Assembly: GCA_036250195.1 (NCBI GenBank)
Contig: JAVHZZ010000003.1
Coordinates: 60,119,289 to 60,183,288, forward strand
Origin: Mixophyes australis
Lineage: Eukaryota; Chordata; Amphibia; Anura; Limnodynastidae
Reading direction: 5' to 3'
DNA length: 64,000 nucleotides
Each line of letters starts with the position of its first letter. Position 1 is the stretch's first letter. The position numbers and the translations under genes were made by a program. The notes below the pieces were generated by a model, which saw nothing but the letters and a program-made list of their open reading frames with translations, did no database searches and was not told the DNA's origin. Of this stretch, positions 22,576 through 33,713 are shown one piece after another.

Positions 22576-23780
22576 TCTATTTATTTTATATTTCTACAGT
22601 CATTATGACCTCAGAAGAGAAAGCGTCAAGGGAGGATGAATTGTCCACCCCCCACAGATTTTCCTGGTGATGTAGTATCCTGCACATTAAGCCACACGGC
22701 CTTAAACTTATACACTTGTTCAGGAATCAAGCACTTACCTGTTAAGGGTTAAGTTGTTATATCTTTCCAGCCAATAGAATTCTGTGGGAGTGGTTGGGAT
22801 GTGTGCCCATATACTCTCACGCAAAAGATGCTGGATCCTCTTCCATGGCAGAAATCCCTTCCCACCCTCCCTTGTGTTTTTAATATGTTAATATTCCTTT
22901 TTCCGGTTATAGAGCAGGCACAGTTAGGTGGGAGAGCTCTTGCAGACGGCATATAGGGCATACGGTGTTATTGCTGATTGGCCGAATGTCACTACACCCT
23001 TCGAAGCAACCTGGTTCTTGGTTACCCTGTGCAGAGATCCTTTGTCCTGCATTGTACAGCACTTCATCATGAGCCCTGAAGGGGTGTAGTCACAATAACG
23101 CCAGATTTAGCACCGGCCAATCGTAAGGGATTAAGTCCTGGTACCAGTGGAAGGCCTATTGCTGTACACTGTCTGGTTCATCTTTTAGTTGTAAACCTCC
23201 AGGTTTATACATAATTATTAATAAACTGTGACCTATTTAGCCAAATAGAAGCTGTCGTGTTTTTATTTATTAGTTGGTAAGAGATTGTGATTATGCCTGT
23301 TGAGAGGTTTTGTGCGTGGAGAAGAAATTAATCTGTGGTATGAAGTTTATGACTTTAAAGCTATGTTTTTCTCTAAAACACAAACTCTGCCACATTTAGG
23401 ATTCCTTCACACACCACTATTTACTTCCACTGTGGTTACCATATTGTGCGGATCCATGGAATTAAACGTATAACAATCAGTGTAAAATTGCAATGTCAAC
23501 AGAGTGTAAACCAGACTTTCTGCTTTCCCTTGAAAATGGGTTACAGAATACTGGACCAAAACTTAAAATGTTACAATCTTATTCTACTTCTATTTGACTC
23601 AATCCCCCTCTCCAGGATTCCCAGACTCCCACTCCGCTCTTTTAGTGTAAAGAGGGGGCCTCATAGACTAGAGAGGCATTGCTGGGTCCATTACCCAAAT
23701 TTTGCTATTGGACCTGGTGTTCTACCCCTGGACACAACCTCACTAAAACAATAAGAACAGCTAAGGAGATGTGTAGTCTC
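22573..23780. other. No gene recognised
   Basis: Contains weak internal self-similarity (CAGCACTTCATCATGAGCCC and neighbouring GGCCAATCGTAAGGGATTAAG resemble parts of 22930-23000 in inverted order) but no clean element boundaries and no coding frame. Confidence 0.4.
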
Positions 23781-23932
23781 TTTTTGGAGTAGGTTATTTG
23801 CCAACTTTGCCCACATCAACCAATCAGATGCTAGCTATTATTTATTTAGTACTTTCTAGAAAATTATATTTAGAAACTGATTGGTTGCTATGGGCAACAA
23901 CTCCCCTTGATTGATAAATATACCCCTTGGTC
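23781..23932. mobile_element. Short palindromic MITE
   Basis: GCCAACTTTGCCCACATC and CAACCAATCAGATGCTAGC on the left pair imperfectly with GATTGGTTGCTATGGGCAAC on the right, giving a fold-back element of about 150 bp ending near GATAAATATACCCC. The AACCAATCAGATTCTAG motif recurs at 59587. No coding capacity. Confidence 0.6.
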
Positions 23933-26844
23933 TCTGATTAAACATTAAAATACTTAAAGGATTACCAATTTAAGGCTCTAATTAATTTACTCCCTACTAT
24001 GATGTATGTTGCTCCCAATGAATTACTCTCACTGCATCCATATTTTCCTTTAACCGTTGACTATCCTTAAATAGTAAAAATCTGAAACTTTTTATAAACA
24101 ATGAAGAAGCAGCAGTTCTCACAATACTGCACATCCAGATAAGGTTGTACATCCCCTGTGCCTAGAAGTTTACTACATTTGGCGCAGCAGTACCGAACAA
24201 GCTCCCCTTAAATAGTTAAAATAAGTGAAGCTGTTAATGTGGTCAAGGTGAAGCTAGAATGGTGAAAGTTATATTTCATTTATTTCAATAAATATACTTG
24301 AATATTTTTAAGGCAGAAGAGTTGACTGTGAAATAATAGTCCTCCAGAGGATGATAAGCTTGAGCCTTATGCCTGCATTTAAATGGGGGCCTGAGTGTCT
24401 TTCCACAAAGCAAGGATCCCCTCTAAAAGTACACACTCTCCTTCCCTTTATTTCATTTTAGTAATCTCACTCAATAAAAAAAGACACAATTTTTGCCTAT
24501 ATAAGCCTGGCACAGATGCTACTGCTGCAAAGCTGGCTGCATTTTGAATGTATCTTGAGATGCTTCTGACTGAGCATATGTGCATAACTATGCTATTTTT
24601 AAGTGAGTTTGTTTTGAGTGTTGTTTTTGCACATATATGTCTAACTGAACATCATGCTCAATTACTCAATTTTCCCATGTTCTCAGTGTTGAGGACATGG
24701 GAAATCCCCATGGTGTAAATAATCCTAGTGCCTGTAATTAAGTCATTATGCACCGGGAGCTATTCATGTGAAGAGCTTGTTAGCGTTGTTCTCAATGTTT
24801 TTTTTATTTTGTCAAGCAAAGATCTTGTGACTTATTTTGGGTTTGAAAGCTGCAATACAGTGGATGCAGACGGGAAGATCTTGGATGTATTTTCTTTTAT
24901 GGACATGGAGGTTTTATCATTTGACAGCAGGAAGACCGTTCTCAATGGTGACATTTTCATTGTCGCTATTTTGACTACATCCCATCCTTACAGTTGCTAG
25001 ATGTCTTATTGCCCTTAACTGGAAGAAAGAGGACCACCTACGATCCCAGCACTAATTAATAGTCTGGCAAATACATAAGCTGGAAAATATCACTAATATA
25101 ATACATGATTGTCCCATTCAATTCTACAATACTTAACACGCCTGGATCAATCACTATACAGACAGCCCAATCTCCCACTTGTAGGAAAGGCAACCTACTA
25201 AGTCTTTTGCCCTCCATTCTAGTCTCCTTACCACCTTGTTCCCCCCTACCCTTTCTCTTTAGATTGAAATCTCCTACAACCTTGGACCTTGGTTACTTGG
25301 TAATTGTTGAGCAATATATCTAAGGGCAGTGTCATTCTATTGCTTGTCACCTCTTATGCCAAAAGCTTTTATTGTTTAAATGAGAATGTACCTCCCCCAC
25401 CCCCTATCTCTTTCTTATGTATCCCATTCCCTACCCATGTTACCATTGTTGAAAAACCAAATAGAGTTTATAAAAAAAAGAAAATGGCAATGCTGAGTAC
25501 TGTATTGAGTATTGTTCACAGAGCTATGCAGCAAATGAGTGCACCGCTGTACAGTGGTCTGGGCTACTAATAGTCCCTGTCATTGAGGGCATACACAGAT
25601 GTTTTCCACTAGTAAAATTCAGGAGGAATGAGTGTTTGAGAGGCTGTGAGTTCCTTTTATAATATTGTAGACATGTGACATTTGTTGATGCTTCCTGATT
25701 TGCTTCTCATGCATTCCATGGCCCAATTCTCCAGTAGGAACTATTTATCGGAATCAGAGTGTTTGGCAATCTGCAAATCTCTGTCCCAGTTTCAAAACTG
25801 GTTGAATCGATTCGCCATCTCTGTACATGAAGTCACAATAAACATCGAAATAAGAGTGCATCAAACTCATCGGTCCTTTCATGTCAGCAGGTGTTTCACT
25901 GCATAAATGCCTCCAGCTTTTGCTGTCCGTACATCATCACTGACACAGAGACAGAAATGTCAACCCATTTAATCAATGAAACCCTTGCAACATACAGTAT
26001 ATCTGTTAATAAAGGAACCTTAACCTGCAGGAAATGAAGGCTGGCCATCCTCCTCCTGCTATTGCTTTTCTCAGCAATATCTTATCCCGAAGGACTTGTC
26101 CCTAAACGTTTTTCTCTCCAACTCCTGTCTCACTCAATTAGGTTTTCAGCTGCGTATTGACATGAGAGATAGTACCTGTCAGCAAATAGCTTGGTGACCC
26201 CTGTAACTTTATATTTGGGAGGGCATTCCTATTTATATCTTGTCAGCAGGAGAGAGGAGAAAGCCGAATCAGAAAGTTGTAATAAGAAAGATATTTGACT
26301 TAGAAAATGTGAAAAGCTTTCATGCACTCTCGTTACTCTTAATTGACTAGCGATTTATTCCTGACCTTGTTGGATTGGTACAGATAGATATACAGGCAGG
26401 TGCTCACATATATTGCTTATGCTATGACATTATTTAATGCCTGGTGCCTTTTATTTATTTAATGCCCACCTTTATCAGTTTTATATATTCATGGGGGCCC
26501 AATTTTCTCAACAAGCAACTTTCCTATTACTGAATGTTTCAGGCATTACTATCTGTAGCACATAGCAGGAAGTGCATTGGATATTTTATTTTATTTTTAA
26601 AACCCCCCATAAAACATAAGCATTGTTGATGTAGGGCCACTGTTCTGTGCAAGTAGAGAAATCTGGAAATTACAGTTAAAAACTAAGCTTCCTACCACAG
26701 AGTTCCACTGAACAGTAGATTCACAATTTAACACTGCAGAGTGGAGTTTCCATTGTGCAGCTTAGAAAGAACATTGGAATGCGCATTATGAGCTGGTTTG
26801 ATCTATGGTTGAGTGGTGGAAAAGACATACTAGAAATACATAGT
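23933..26844. other. No gene recognised
   Basis: AT-rich, apparently unique sequence. The longest plus-strand frames (24728-25000 and others) have no recognisable domain. No structured repeat could be bounded. Confidence 0.5.
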
Positions 26845-27294
26845 GGCCTATTTATTAATCTGTTTTTACAGCAAATTCCCCCGAAAACAGACGTTTTCAG
26901 GGGACAGACATATTTTTAAGTATATTTGAAATTTATTTATAGGGCATTTGGGGACTGCTATTTTGCACCATTTAGCAAGTTCCGAAAATCAAAGATTTTC
27001 AGAACTTGTGCCAAGCTGAAGCTGGCGGTAGCCATTGAAGCCTATGGGGAGATCACTGCAGTAGAGTGATCACCACAACTTACCTGCTCTTGCCTTCGGT
27101 CACTAACCCAAAGATGGCCACATTGCGACAGTGACCATGGAGGACAATAGGTCTTCGTAGCAACAGTAGTTTATCGTGACCGCTATTCCTAGTGAAGAGT
27201 TTTAATAAATAGTCACAATATTTCCATCCTTATCTTTGCGATAAGAATTAAAGTGGATCATGTTTAAAATGCGGTTAATAATAAATATGCCCCA
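26845..27294. mobile_element. MITE with GGCCTATTTATTAA-type ends
   Basis: The left end GGCCTATTTATTAATCTG and the inverse of the right end TAATAAATATGCCCC are imperfect terminal inverted repeats. The subterminal CCCCGAAAACAGACGTTTTCAGGGG is a strong palindrome. Non-coding; likely PIF/Harbinger-like by resemblance of its ends to others here, but the target duplication is unclear. Confidence 0.5.
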
Positions 27295-28571
27295 TAATCT
27301 CTCTACACTAACGTTGTCGCCATCCTCAGGTGAACAGCTGTAAGAACACGTGTGTGCGATGACTGACTGCGTAAATTACTTGTGTCTCTTTAGAAGGGTA
27401 GCGAAGGGGTGCAGGACCTCAGAACTGCAGGACTCGTCTTATGAAGCTATTATAGCAGCTACACATTTAAACTTAGATGATGTCGGGTTTTAAGTCTTAA
27501 GTCTACTGTTCCCGAAATGTCCCTGGGTTATTTGATATTTTGTACAGTGAGACTGAAGTTGATACTTTTCTCTTTGTTGCACTTTATAAGGATGGTGAGC
27601 ACACAGCCCTTTTTCCATACCATTTTTATTACAATACTTACAAACATTCCTATAGTCTGCTATGTTCAGAACGTTAGCCAATTCACTGCCTGCACCACTT
27701 CACAGGCAGCAAGCAACTGCCCTGGCTTCAAACACTCGTATCCATGATGATCGGCTCTCCACGGCTTCTCAGGGAGGGTCTTTTGAAGCTTGGCGATGAC
27801 AGTCACCACATGGGTTACTCAGATATTATAATTATTATTTTTTTATCACTGAAGCTTTAAACAGGCCAATCACCCTACACTGACAAAACACAAAGGGGTA
27901 AAAAAAATAAAAAAAATATTCAGCAGCACCGCCCCGGGAAGAAGTTGTTGATGATGAAAATGAAGTGATTAAAAGGATGTGTACAGGTCTGTTCTTTTGC
28001 ACTGTCAATCAAAGCTCAAGCTGAAGGAAAGTCTCGTGATTTAGTTTCCTCTTTGTTCAGCGCACAAGGCTCAGACTGTATCTAATTTCATACAGGCAGT
28101 GGAATGGCCTTGCGATAATGATTTTCAATCACAGACTTTAGACTGCTATAGCTTTTCACATTATAGGTTAATGTCGCCAAGACGCACGCCTGTCTGCTCT
28201 CCAATAGAACGCTCCTCAGTTTCAAAGAACGTTCAGTTTAGACGTGGGACATAGGGGGGTTGATTACAGACTGGTTGTAGATTCTTATAAAGTAGTTGTT
28301 CCTATAAATAGTGAAATATACAAAGGTTTTTTAAAGAACAGACTTAAATTTTTTTTTCGTACTTCCAGAGGTATTGGATAGATGTACCGGCTGTAGGAAT
28401 AACCAGACTGGTAGATCAGTTGTTGTTTTTACATTTTGCAATCAGTTGATTTTAAAAAAATATATAGAAAAGATGAATATTTTATGCTGATTACAATGTT
28501 TCTTGCTTTCCCTCAGTATAACATATCTTCCTCTACTTACAGTCTAAACTAACACAGCAACCAATATTTGC
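27295..28571. other. No gene recognised
   Basis: Unique-looking sequence up to the 8-bp target duplication of the hAT MITE at 28572. No coding frame with a recognisable motif. Confidence 0.5.
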
Positions 28572-28748
28572 CTTCCCAGCAGAGCCGGATTTAGACCTCA
28601 TGGGGCCCTAGGCAAGATACTGGTTTGGGGCCCCCTCCCTTAAAAAATCCATAGCACTATAGTTTTTTAGCATAACATATACCCCTTTTCAGGGGCTGTC
28701 TGGCAGACTTTAGCCCGGGGAGGCAAGCATATAGCACTGGCCCATAAG

Positions 28749-29511
28749 TGTTAGGAACCCCTCCAGCCAGCACAACACAACCCGGAGTCTACTCTGCCAG
28801 TCAGGTGTTCACTGGAGCCCCTGATGGTGGGGACAGACTGGGCTGCAGACTGACAGAGGGTCGTGAAGTGTGTACCGGCTGGGGAGAACCCAGGCAAGAA
28901 GAGTCAGGTCCACGCAGAGGTCAAAAGGTAGGCAGCAGGTAACAGAAACGATGAGCAAGCTGAGGTCAGAGGTCACAGGCAAAGTAGCAGAACGGGTAAA
29001 CGAGCCAAGGATCAGGGTCACAGGAAACACAAGCGAAGTCAAATACGAAGCCAAGGGTCATACACGGGAAGTCAAAACGTAGATACAGGAACAGGAACTG
29101 GAGCAAGCAGGTCAGCAGACTGGAGCACAGAAGCTATAACCGGCAATGAGGCAGCAGACCTCATTGCCTTAAATACAACCCATAACCAATCAGAACCTGC
29201 CCCTAGACAAGGCCACACTTGTAGGCTAATTGCAAGCACCTAGCAAGACCAATCAGGGCTTAGTACTGAAATCCACACCTGCAGGCTAATGCCTGCTAAT
29301 TCAGCCACAGGCTAAATCTGCCTGATTGTCCCTAGAGCGCATGCGCGCCTGGCTGCCAGGACACGGCGCTGAGGAAGCGTCCGACCGTTGCCTTGGCAAC
29401 GGTCGGGAGTTGGAAGGAAATGACGTCCCGGTCGTCATGGTGACGGCCGGGACGTTGGGACCTACAGGAAGCGAGCCGCGGCGGCTGTGAGTACCGCCGC
29501 GGCTCGTGACA
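28749..29511 (-). repeat. Chromovirus A, 3' LTR
   Basis: Plus-strand ends TGTTAGGAAC and GGCTCGTGACA. Toward 29381-29511 (the start of U3 in the element's direction) lie three GC-rich hairpins. A TATA-like TTAAATA (plus strand, 29169-29175) and the hairpin 29142-29168 mark the transcription-start region. The pol frame reads about 70 codons into this LTR and stops at 29301. Confidence 0.95.
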
Positions 29512-32500
29512 GTACCCCCCCCTTGAGGAGGGGTTAAGGAACCCCGACATCCCGGTTTCCTTGGAAATTTTTTAAAGAACTCCTTCAACTGTTTAGGAGC
29601 ATCGAGTTGTCTCCGTGGGATCCAAGACCGTTCTTCTAACCCACGATTCCTCCACTGCACTAGGAAGTGCACCTGACCTTGCACTTTTTTGGAATCCAAG
29701 ATCTTCTGAACAACGTATCTTGGTGATCTGTTTGATTTTCTCTCAGGCAAATTTGAAGACTGGATTTGAGTAGGATATAATACCGGCTTCAACAGAGAAC
29801 AGTGAAATGTGTTGGGAATTCTCAATGAGCCGGGAATTCTTAACCTAAATGCAACAGAATTAACCTGCTTGATGATAAGGAACGGGCCGATGAACTTGGG
29901 ACCTAACTTTTTGCAAGGCTGTCTGAGTTTAATGTTTTTTGTAGACAGCCACACTCTCTGGCCCACCTTGAAGGAGCAGATGGTACGGTGGCGATCCGAA
30001 TTTTTTTTTGCGACAACTGAAGCCTGTTTCAGAGATGCCTGTACTTTCCTCCAGATAACTCTGAGATCTCTTGCAGTGGAACGGATCTCCTGGACACCAC
30101 CTGGGTTAAGTGAATACAGGGAGTTAGATCTGGGGTGAAAACCATAATTACAGAAAAACGGAGAAGTTTTAGTAGATGAGTGACAGGAATTGTTACAGGC
30201 GAATTCTGCCCAGGGTAACAAGGAAGACCAATTATCATGGAACTCTGACGTGTAGCATCGCAAAAATTTTTCCAAGGACTGGTTAACTCTTTCGGTCTGC
30301 CCATTGGACTGAGGGTGATATGCGGATGATAAACTAACCTTGATTCCGAGGAGGGTACAGAAAGATCTCCAGAATTGCGCTATGAACTGGGAACCCCGAT
30401 TGGAAACTATGTCAGTAGGGAGTCCATGGAGCCGGAAAATATGTTGAATGAATAAGACGGCCAAATCCCGAGCTGTAGGCAGTCTGGGTAAGGGAACGAA
30501 ATGGGACATCTTACTGAACCGGTCTACCACGACCCAAATGGTATTGTGTCCTGCAGAAGGTGGTAGATCCACTATAAAGTCCATGGACAAGTGGGTCCAT
30601 GGTTTTGCAGGTGGTGCCAAAGGAACTAACTGGCCTATTGGGCGGATCCTAGGAACTTTGTTTCTGGCACAAACCTCACATGAGAGGATATGACTCCTGA
30701 CGTCAGCAGACATAGATGGCCACCAGACTGTACGGGAAAGGATTTCTAACGTCTTGAAAATTCCAGGATGCCCTGCAACCCTACTGTTATGCGCCTCTGC
30801 AATAACCGCCTTCCTTAGATGGACTGGAACAAAGAGACGTCGCTCCGGAGTAGTATCAGGGGCTAATTTCTGGAATCTCTGAAGTGTGATACTCAGATCT
30901 TGGGTCAACCCGGCATGGATTACAGAAGGGGGAATAATCGGCTCTGGGATAGTGACTGGAATGTGGTGTGCCGAGAAACTTCTGGAAAGGGCATCTGCCC
31001 GGACATTTTTGGAGCCTGGTCGGTAGGTGATCAGGAAGTTAAACCGGGTAAAGAATAACGCCCACCGAGCCTGTCTGGGATTTAATCGTTTGGCTGACTG
31101 TATATATTGTAAATTCTTGTGATCGGTAATGACAGAGATCTGATGTGAAGCACCCTCCAACCAATGCCGCCACTCCTCGAAGGCCCATTTGATTGCCAAT
31201 AGTTCTCTATTACCGACATCATAGTTGGCCTCCGCTGAAGAGAACTGACGGGAGAAATAAGCACATGGGTGCAGACGATTAGTATGAGGATCCTTCTGCG
31301 ATAGGATGGCACCGGCACCGATGTCAGAGGCGTCGACCTCAAGAATAAATGTCCTAGCTGGATCCGGATGTCTGAGGACCTGAGCGGAGACAAAGGCCCT
31401 TTTCAGGCTTTCGAATGAGGCTACTGCTTGGGACGACCAATTAGTTGGATCCATTCCTTTACGGGTCAGAGCGACAATGTGAGCCACAATGTCGGCAAAG
31501 TTGTGAATGAATCTCCTATAATAATTGGAGAAGCCCAGGAACCTCTGCACCGCCTTAAGATTGTTGGGTTGCACCCAATCCAGAATAGCCTGGACCTTAG
31601 CTGGATCCATGGAGAATCCCTCAGAAGAGATTACATAGCCTAAAAAGGATACTCTCTGTACCTCGAACCCACACTTTTCCAGCTTAGCGTACAGGTGGTT
31701 CTCTCGTAATTTCTATAGAACTTGTTTGACGTGAGTCTGATGGGCGGGCAAAGATCTGGAATAGATGAGGATATCATCTAAATAGACGACCACGAAACAA
31801 CCAAGGAATTCCCGAAGAACTTCATTGATCAAGTCCTGGAACACTGCAGGTGCATTACTAAGGCCAAACGGCATGACCAGATACTCGTAGTGGCCAGAGT
31901 GCGAATTGAATGCCGTCTTCCACTCATCTCCTTCTTTGATACGGATGAGATTATATGCTCCGCGAAGGTCGATTTTAGTGAAGACAGTGGCCCCTCTTAG
32001 CTGATCAAACAAAACCGAGATGAGCGGAAGGGGATAGGTGTTCTTGACTGTGATATGATTCAATCCCCGATAGTCAATACAAGGTCTTAACCCTCCGTCT
32101 TTTTTTGATACAAAGAAGCATCCCGCTCCTACGGGAGACTTAGATGGCCTGATGAAGCCTCTCTCCAGGTTTTCATCGATATACTCCTGCATGGATTTTG
32201 TTTCTGGAGCAGAAAGGGAATACAAACGCCCCTTAGGTAACTTGGAACCAGGAATAAGTTCGATGGCACAGTCAAAGTCACGATGTGGCGGTAAGGTATC
32301 AGCAGCCTTCTTGGAGAACACGTCCCAGAATTCATGATACTGTGAGGGAAGCCGCTCCGGAATAGGCTGAATCATACGCAGAGACAGTGACAAACAAGAC
32401 TGTGTACAATAAGTACTCCACTTGACAATCTCTCCTTTTACCCAGTCTATGACAGGGTTATGACAGGAAAGCCATGGGTGGCCCAAGATCATAGGAACCG

Positions 32501-32837
32501 ACGAACAATCGATCAGGAAGAAGGTGATTGACTCAGAATGGAGAGCTCCGATCTTCAACTGTAGTGGCGGGGTCTCCCAGGAAATCTTGCCACCAGGCAA
32601 CGGACCTCCGTCTAAGCCACAGACAGTAATGGCAGAGTTGAGTTTTACCATCGGAATTCCGGCAGAGCGGGCAAACCCAATATCAAGGAAGTTGCCTGCA
32701 GCTCCGCTATCAATGAAGGCCGATAGGTCCACAGAGCGAGCCCGGAAGGTGAGCTGTGCAGGGATTAATACAGCATTTTTCGGGGAGATAATTTGCAGAC
32801 CTAGGTGAACTTTCCCCTCATTCCCTAGGCATGGTCT
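29301..32837 (-). pseudogene. Chromovirus A pol (protease, RT, RNase H, integrase, chromodomain)
   Basis: The frame is entered by -1 shift at 32837 and stays open to 29301, apart from one TAG at 31713-31715. In order: protease with FIDSGA (about 32712); reverse transcriptase with [28 protein letters not shown] and [11 protein letters not shown] (about 31785); RNase H with LEVDASDIGAGAILSQ; integrase zinc-binding HHCC (HNSRVAGHPG through CEVCARNK); integrase core with first Asp in SMDFIVDLPPS and the Glu in HPQSNGQTERVNQ. The second core Asp is Asn (VSNRGSQF, codon 30399-30401). A C-terminal chromodomain (RYVVQKIL, FLVQWRN, EERSWIP) follows; such domains guide integration to modified chromatin. 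The two lesions make it non-functional as it stands. Confidence 0.93.
29512..29527 (-). promoter_or_regulatory. Polypurine tract of chromovirus A
   Basis: On the minus strand, AAGGGGGGGG followed by TAC lies directly before the LTR start TGTCACG. This purine run is the expected RNase H-resistant primer for plus-strand DNA synthesis. The same AGGGGGGGTAC arrangement precedes the LTR of chromovirus B. Confidence 0.85.
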
Positions 32838-32843
32838 TTTCCC
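32800..32843 (-). promoter_or_regulatory. Probable -1 ribosomal frameshift signal, gag to pol
   Basis: The heptamer G GGA AAA (32843-32837 on the minus strand) is in the gag reading frame in the canonical X XXY YYZ register, four codons before the gag stop. Pol continues in the -1 frame. Seven bases downstream, CCTAGG (32829-32824) can pair with a second CCTAGG (32805-32800), forming a short stem. Slippery sites of the GGGAAA type drive PEG10 and sushi frameshifting (established). Efficiency here is unknown. Confidence 0.8.
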
Positions 32844-33679
32844 GACTTATTTGGGCAAGAACGGGAGAAGTGGCCTTTTATGCCACAGTATAGACATAGA
32901 CCTTGCGAACGTCTCCTGTCTCTCTCTTCCGAAGAGAGACGATATGCTCCTAATTGCATAGGCTCCTCACCATCCTGGGAAACAGGAACGAAGGCGAATG
33001 GAGGTGATGATGCTTCCTTTTCAGTTTTCCGCTCCTTATATCTCCTGTCAATTTTAATGGAGAGGTGCATCAGATCCTCCAGAGAACTAGGAGACGGGTA
33101 TTGCACCAAAGAATCTTTAATCTGTTCAGATAGGCCGAGACGGAACTGACTCCGTAAGGCAGGGTCGTTCCATCCACTATCAGGTGACCATCTACGGAAT
33201 TCAGCGCAGTATTCTTCTGCCGACCGTCGGCCTTGTTTCAAGGACCGTAGATGAGCTTCCGCGGAGGCCACTCGATCCGGGTCATCATACAGTAGACCCA
33301 GTGCCTCGAAGAAGGAGTCTACGGACTGCATGGCCGGACTGGTCTGCGGCAAAGAAAACGCCCAGGACTGGGGGTCACCCTGTAGAAGGGAAATAATAAT
33401 CCCAACTCTTTGCTGCTCTGAACCGGAGGAGCGAGGTCTCATCCGAAAATAGAGCTTGCAGCTCTCCCTGAAGTTCCGAAACAGGGTTCTATTTCCGGAG
33501 AACCGATCTGGTAAGTTCATTTTGGGTTCACAGATGGGACCTGGAGTCGGTTGTGAAGCTTTTGTGGCTTCTTCTTGAACAGACATACGCTCAGCCAATC
33601 CCTGCATCATCTGATACAAGGACTCAACGTGGCCTGCTAGAGTTTGTGCTGGAGACGGTGTGGATCCACTTGTATCCAT
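32825..33679 (-). CDS. Chromovirus A Gag, intact
   Basis: A 284-codon open frame starts at the first ATG after the LTR (34 bp downstream) and ends at the TAG at 32825-32827. It has an N-terminal helical region, a capsid-like region ([32 protein letters not shown]), a basic stretch, and one CCHC zinc knuckle, [14 protein letters not shown], near the C-terminus. This layout matches Gag of sushi-type elements, the lineage from which PEG10 and RTL genes arose (established knowledge). Gag would assemble the particle and bind RNA. It is followed by pol in the -1 frame, joined by a slippery site. No stop or frameshift is seen. Confidence 0.93.
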   Translation of the reverse strand: MDTSGSTPSPAQTLAGHVESLYQMMQGLAERMSVQEEATKASQPTPGPICEPKMNLPDRFSGNRTLFRNFRESCKLYFRMRPRSSGSEQQRVGIIISLLQGDPQSWAFSLPQTSPAMQSVDSFFEALGLLYDDPDRVASAEAHLRSLKQGRRSAEEYCAEFRRWSPDSGWNDPALRSQFRLGLSEQIKDSLVQYPSPSSLEDLMHLSIKIDRRYKERKTEKEASSPPFAFVPVSQDGEEPMQLGAYRLSSEERDRRRSQGLCLYCGIKGHFSRSCPNKSGKDHA

Positions 33680-33702
33680 CCTAATCTTGTCTCCGTGAGT
33701 GG

Positions 33703-33713
33703 GCCGGTTATAA
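33703..33713 (-). promoter_or_regulatory. Self-priming primer-binding site of chromovirus A
   Basis: One base after the 5' LTR, the minus strand reads TATAACCGGC, with no TGG start complementary to a tRNA 3' end. It is exactly complementary to GCCGGTTATA inside the LTR at 34109-34100, located where transcription should begin (about 31 nt after the TATA-like box). Tf1/sushi elements are known to prime reverse transcription from their own RNA 5' end, and this fits. Confidence 0.78.

Noticed and set aside
24728..25000. 90-codon frame as a possible host exon
   Set aside because: No recognisable domain, no splice-site context that I could support, and no similarity to known proteins that I recall.
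28809..29082. Small frames duplicated at 33774-34047
   Set aside because: They lie in the LTRs of chromovirus A and are identical because the LTRs are; no separate gene is indicated.
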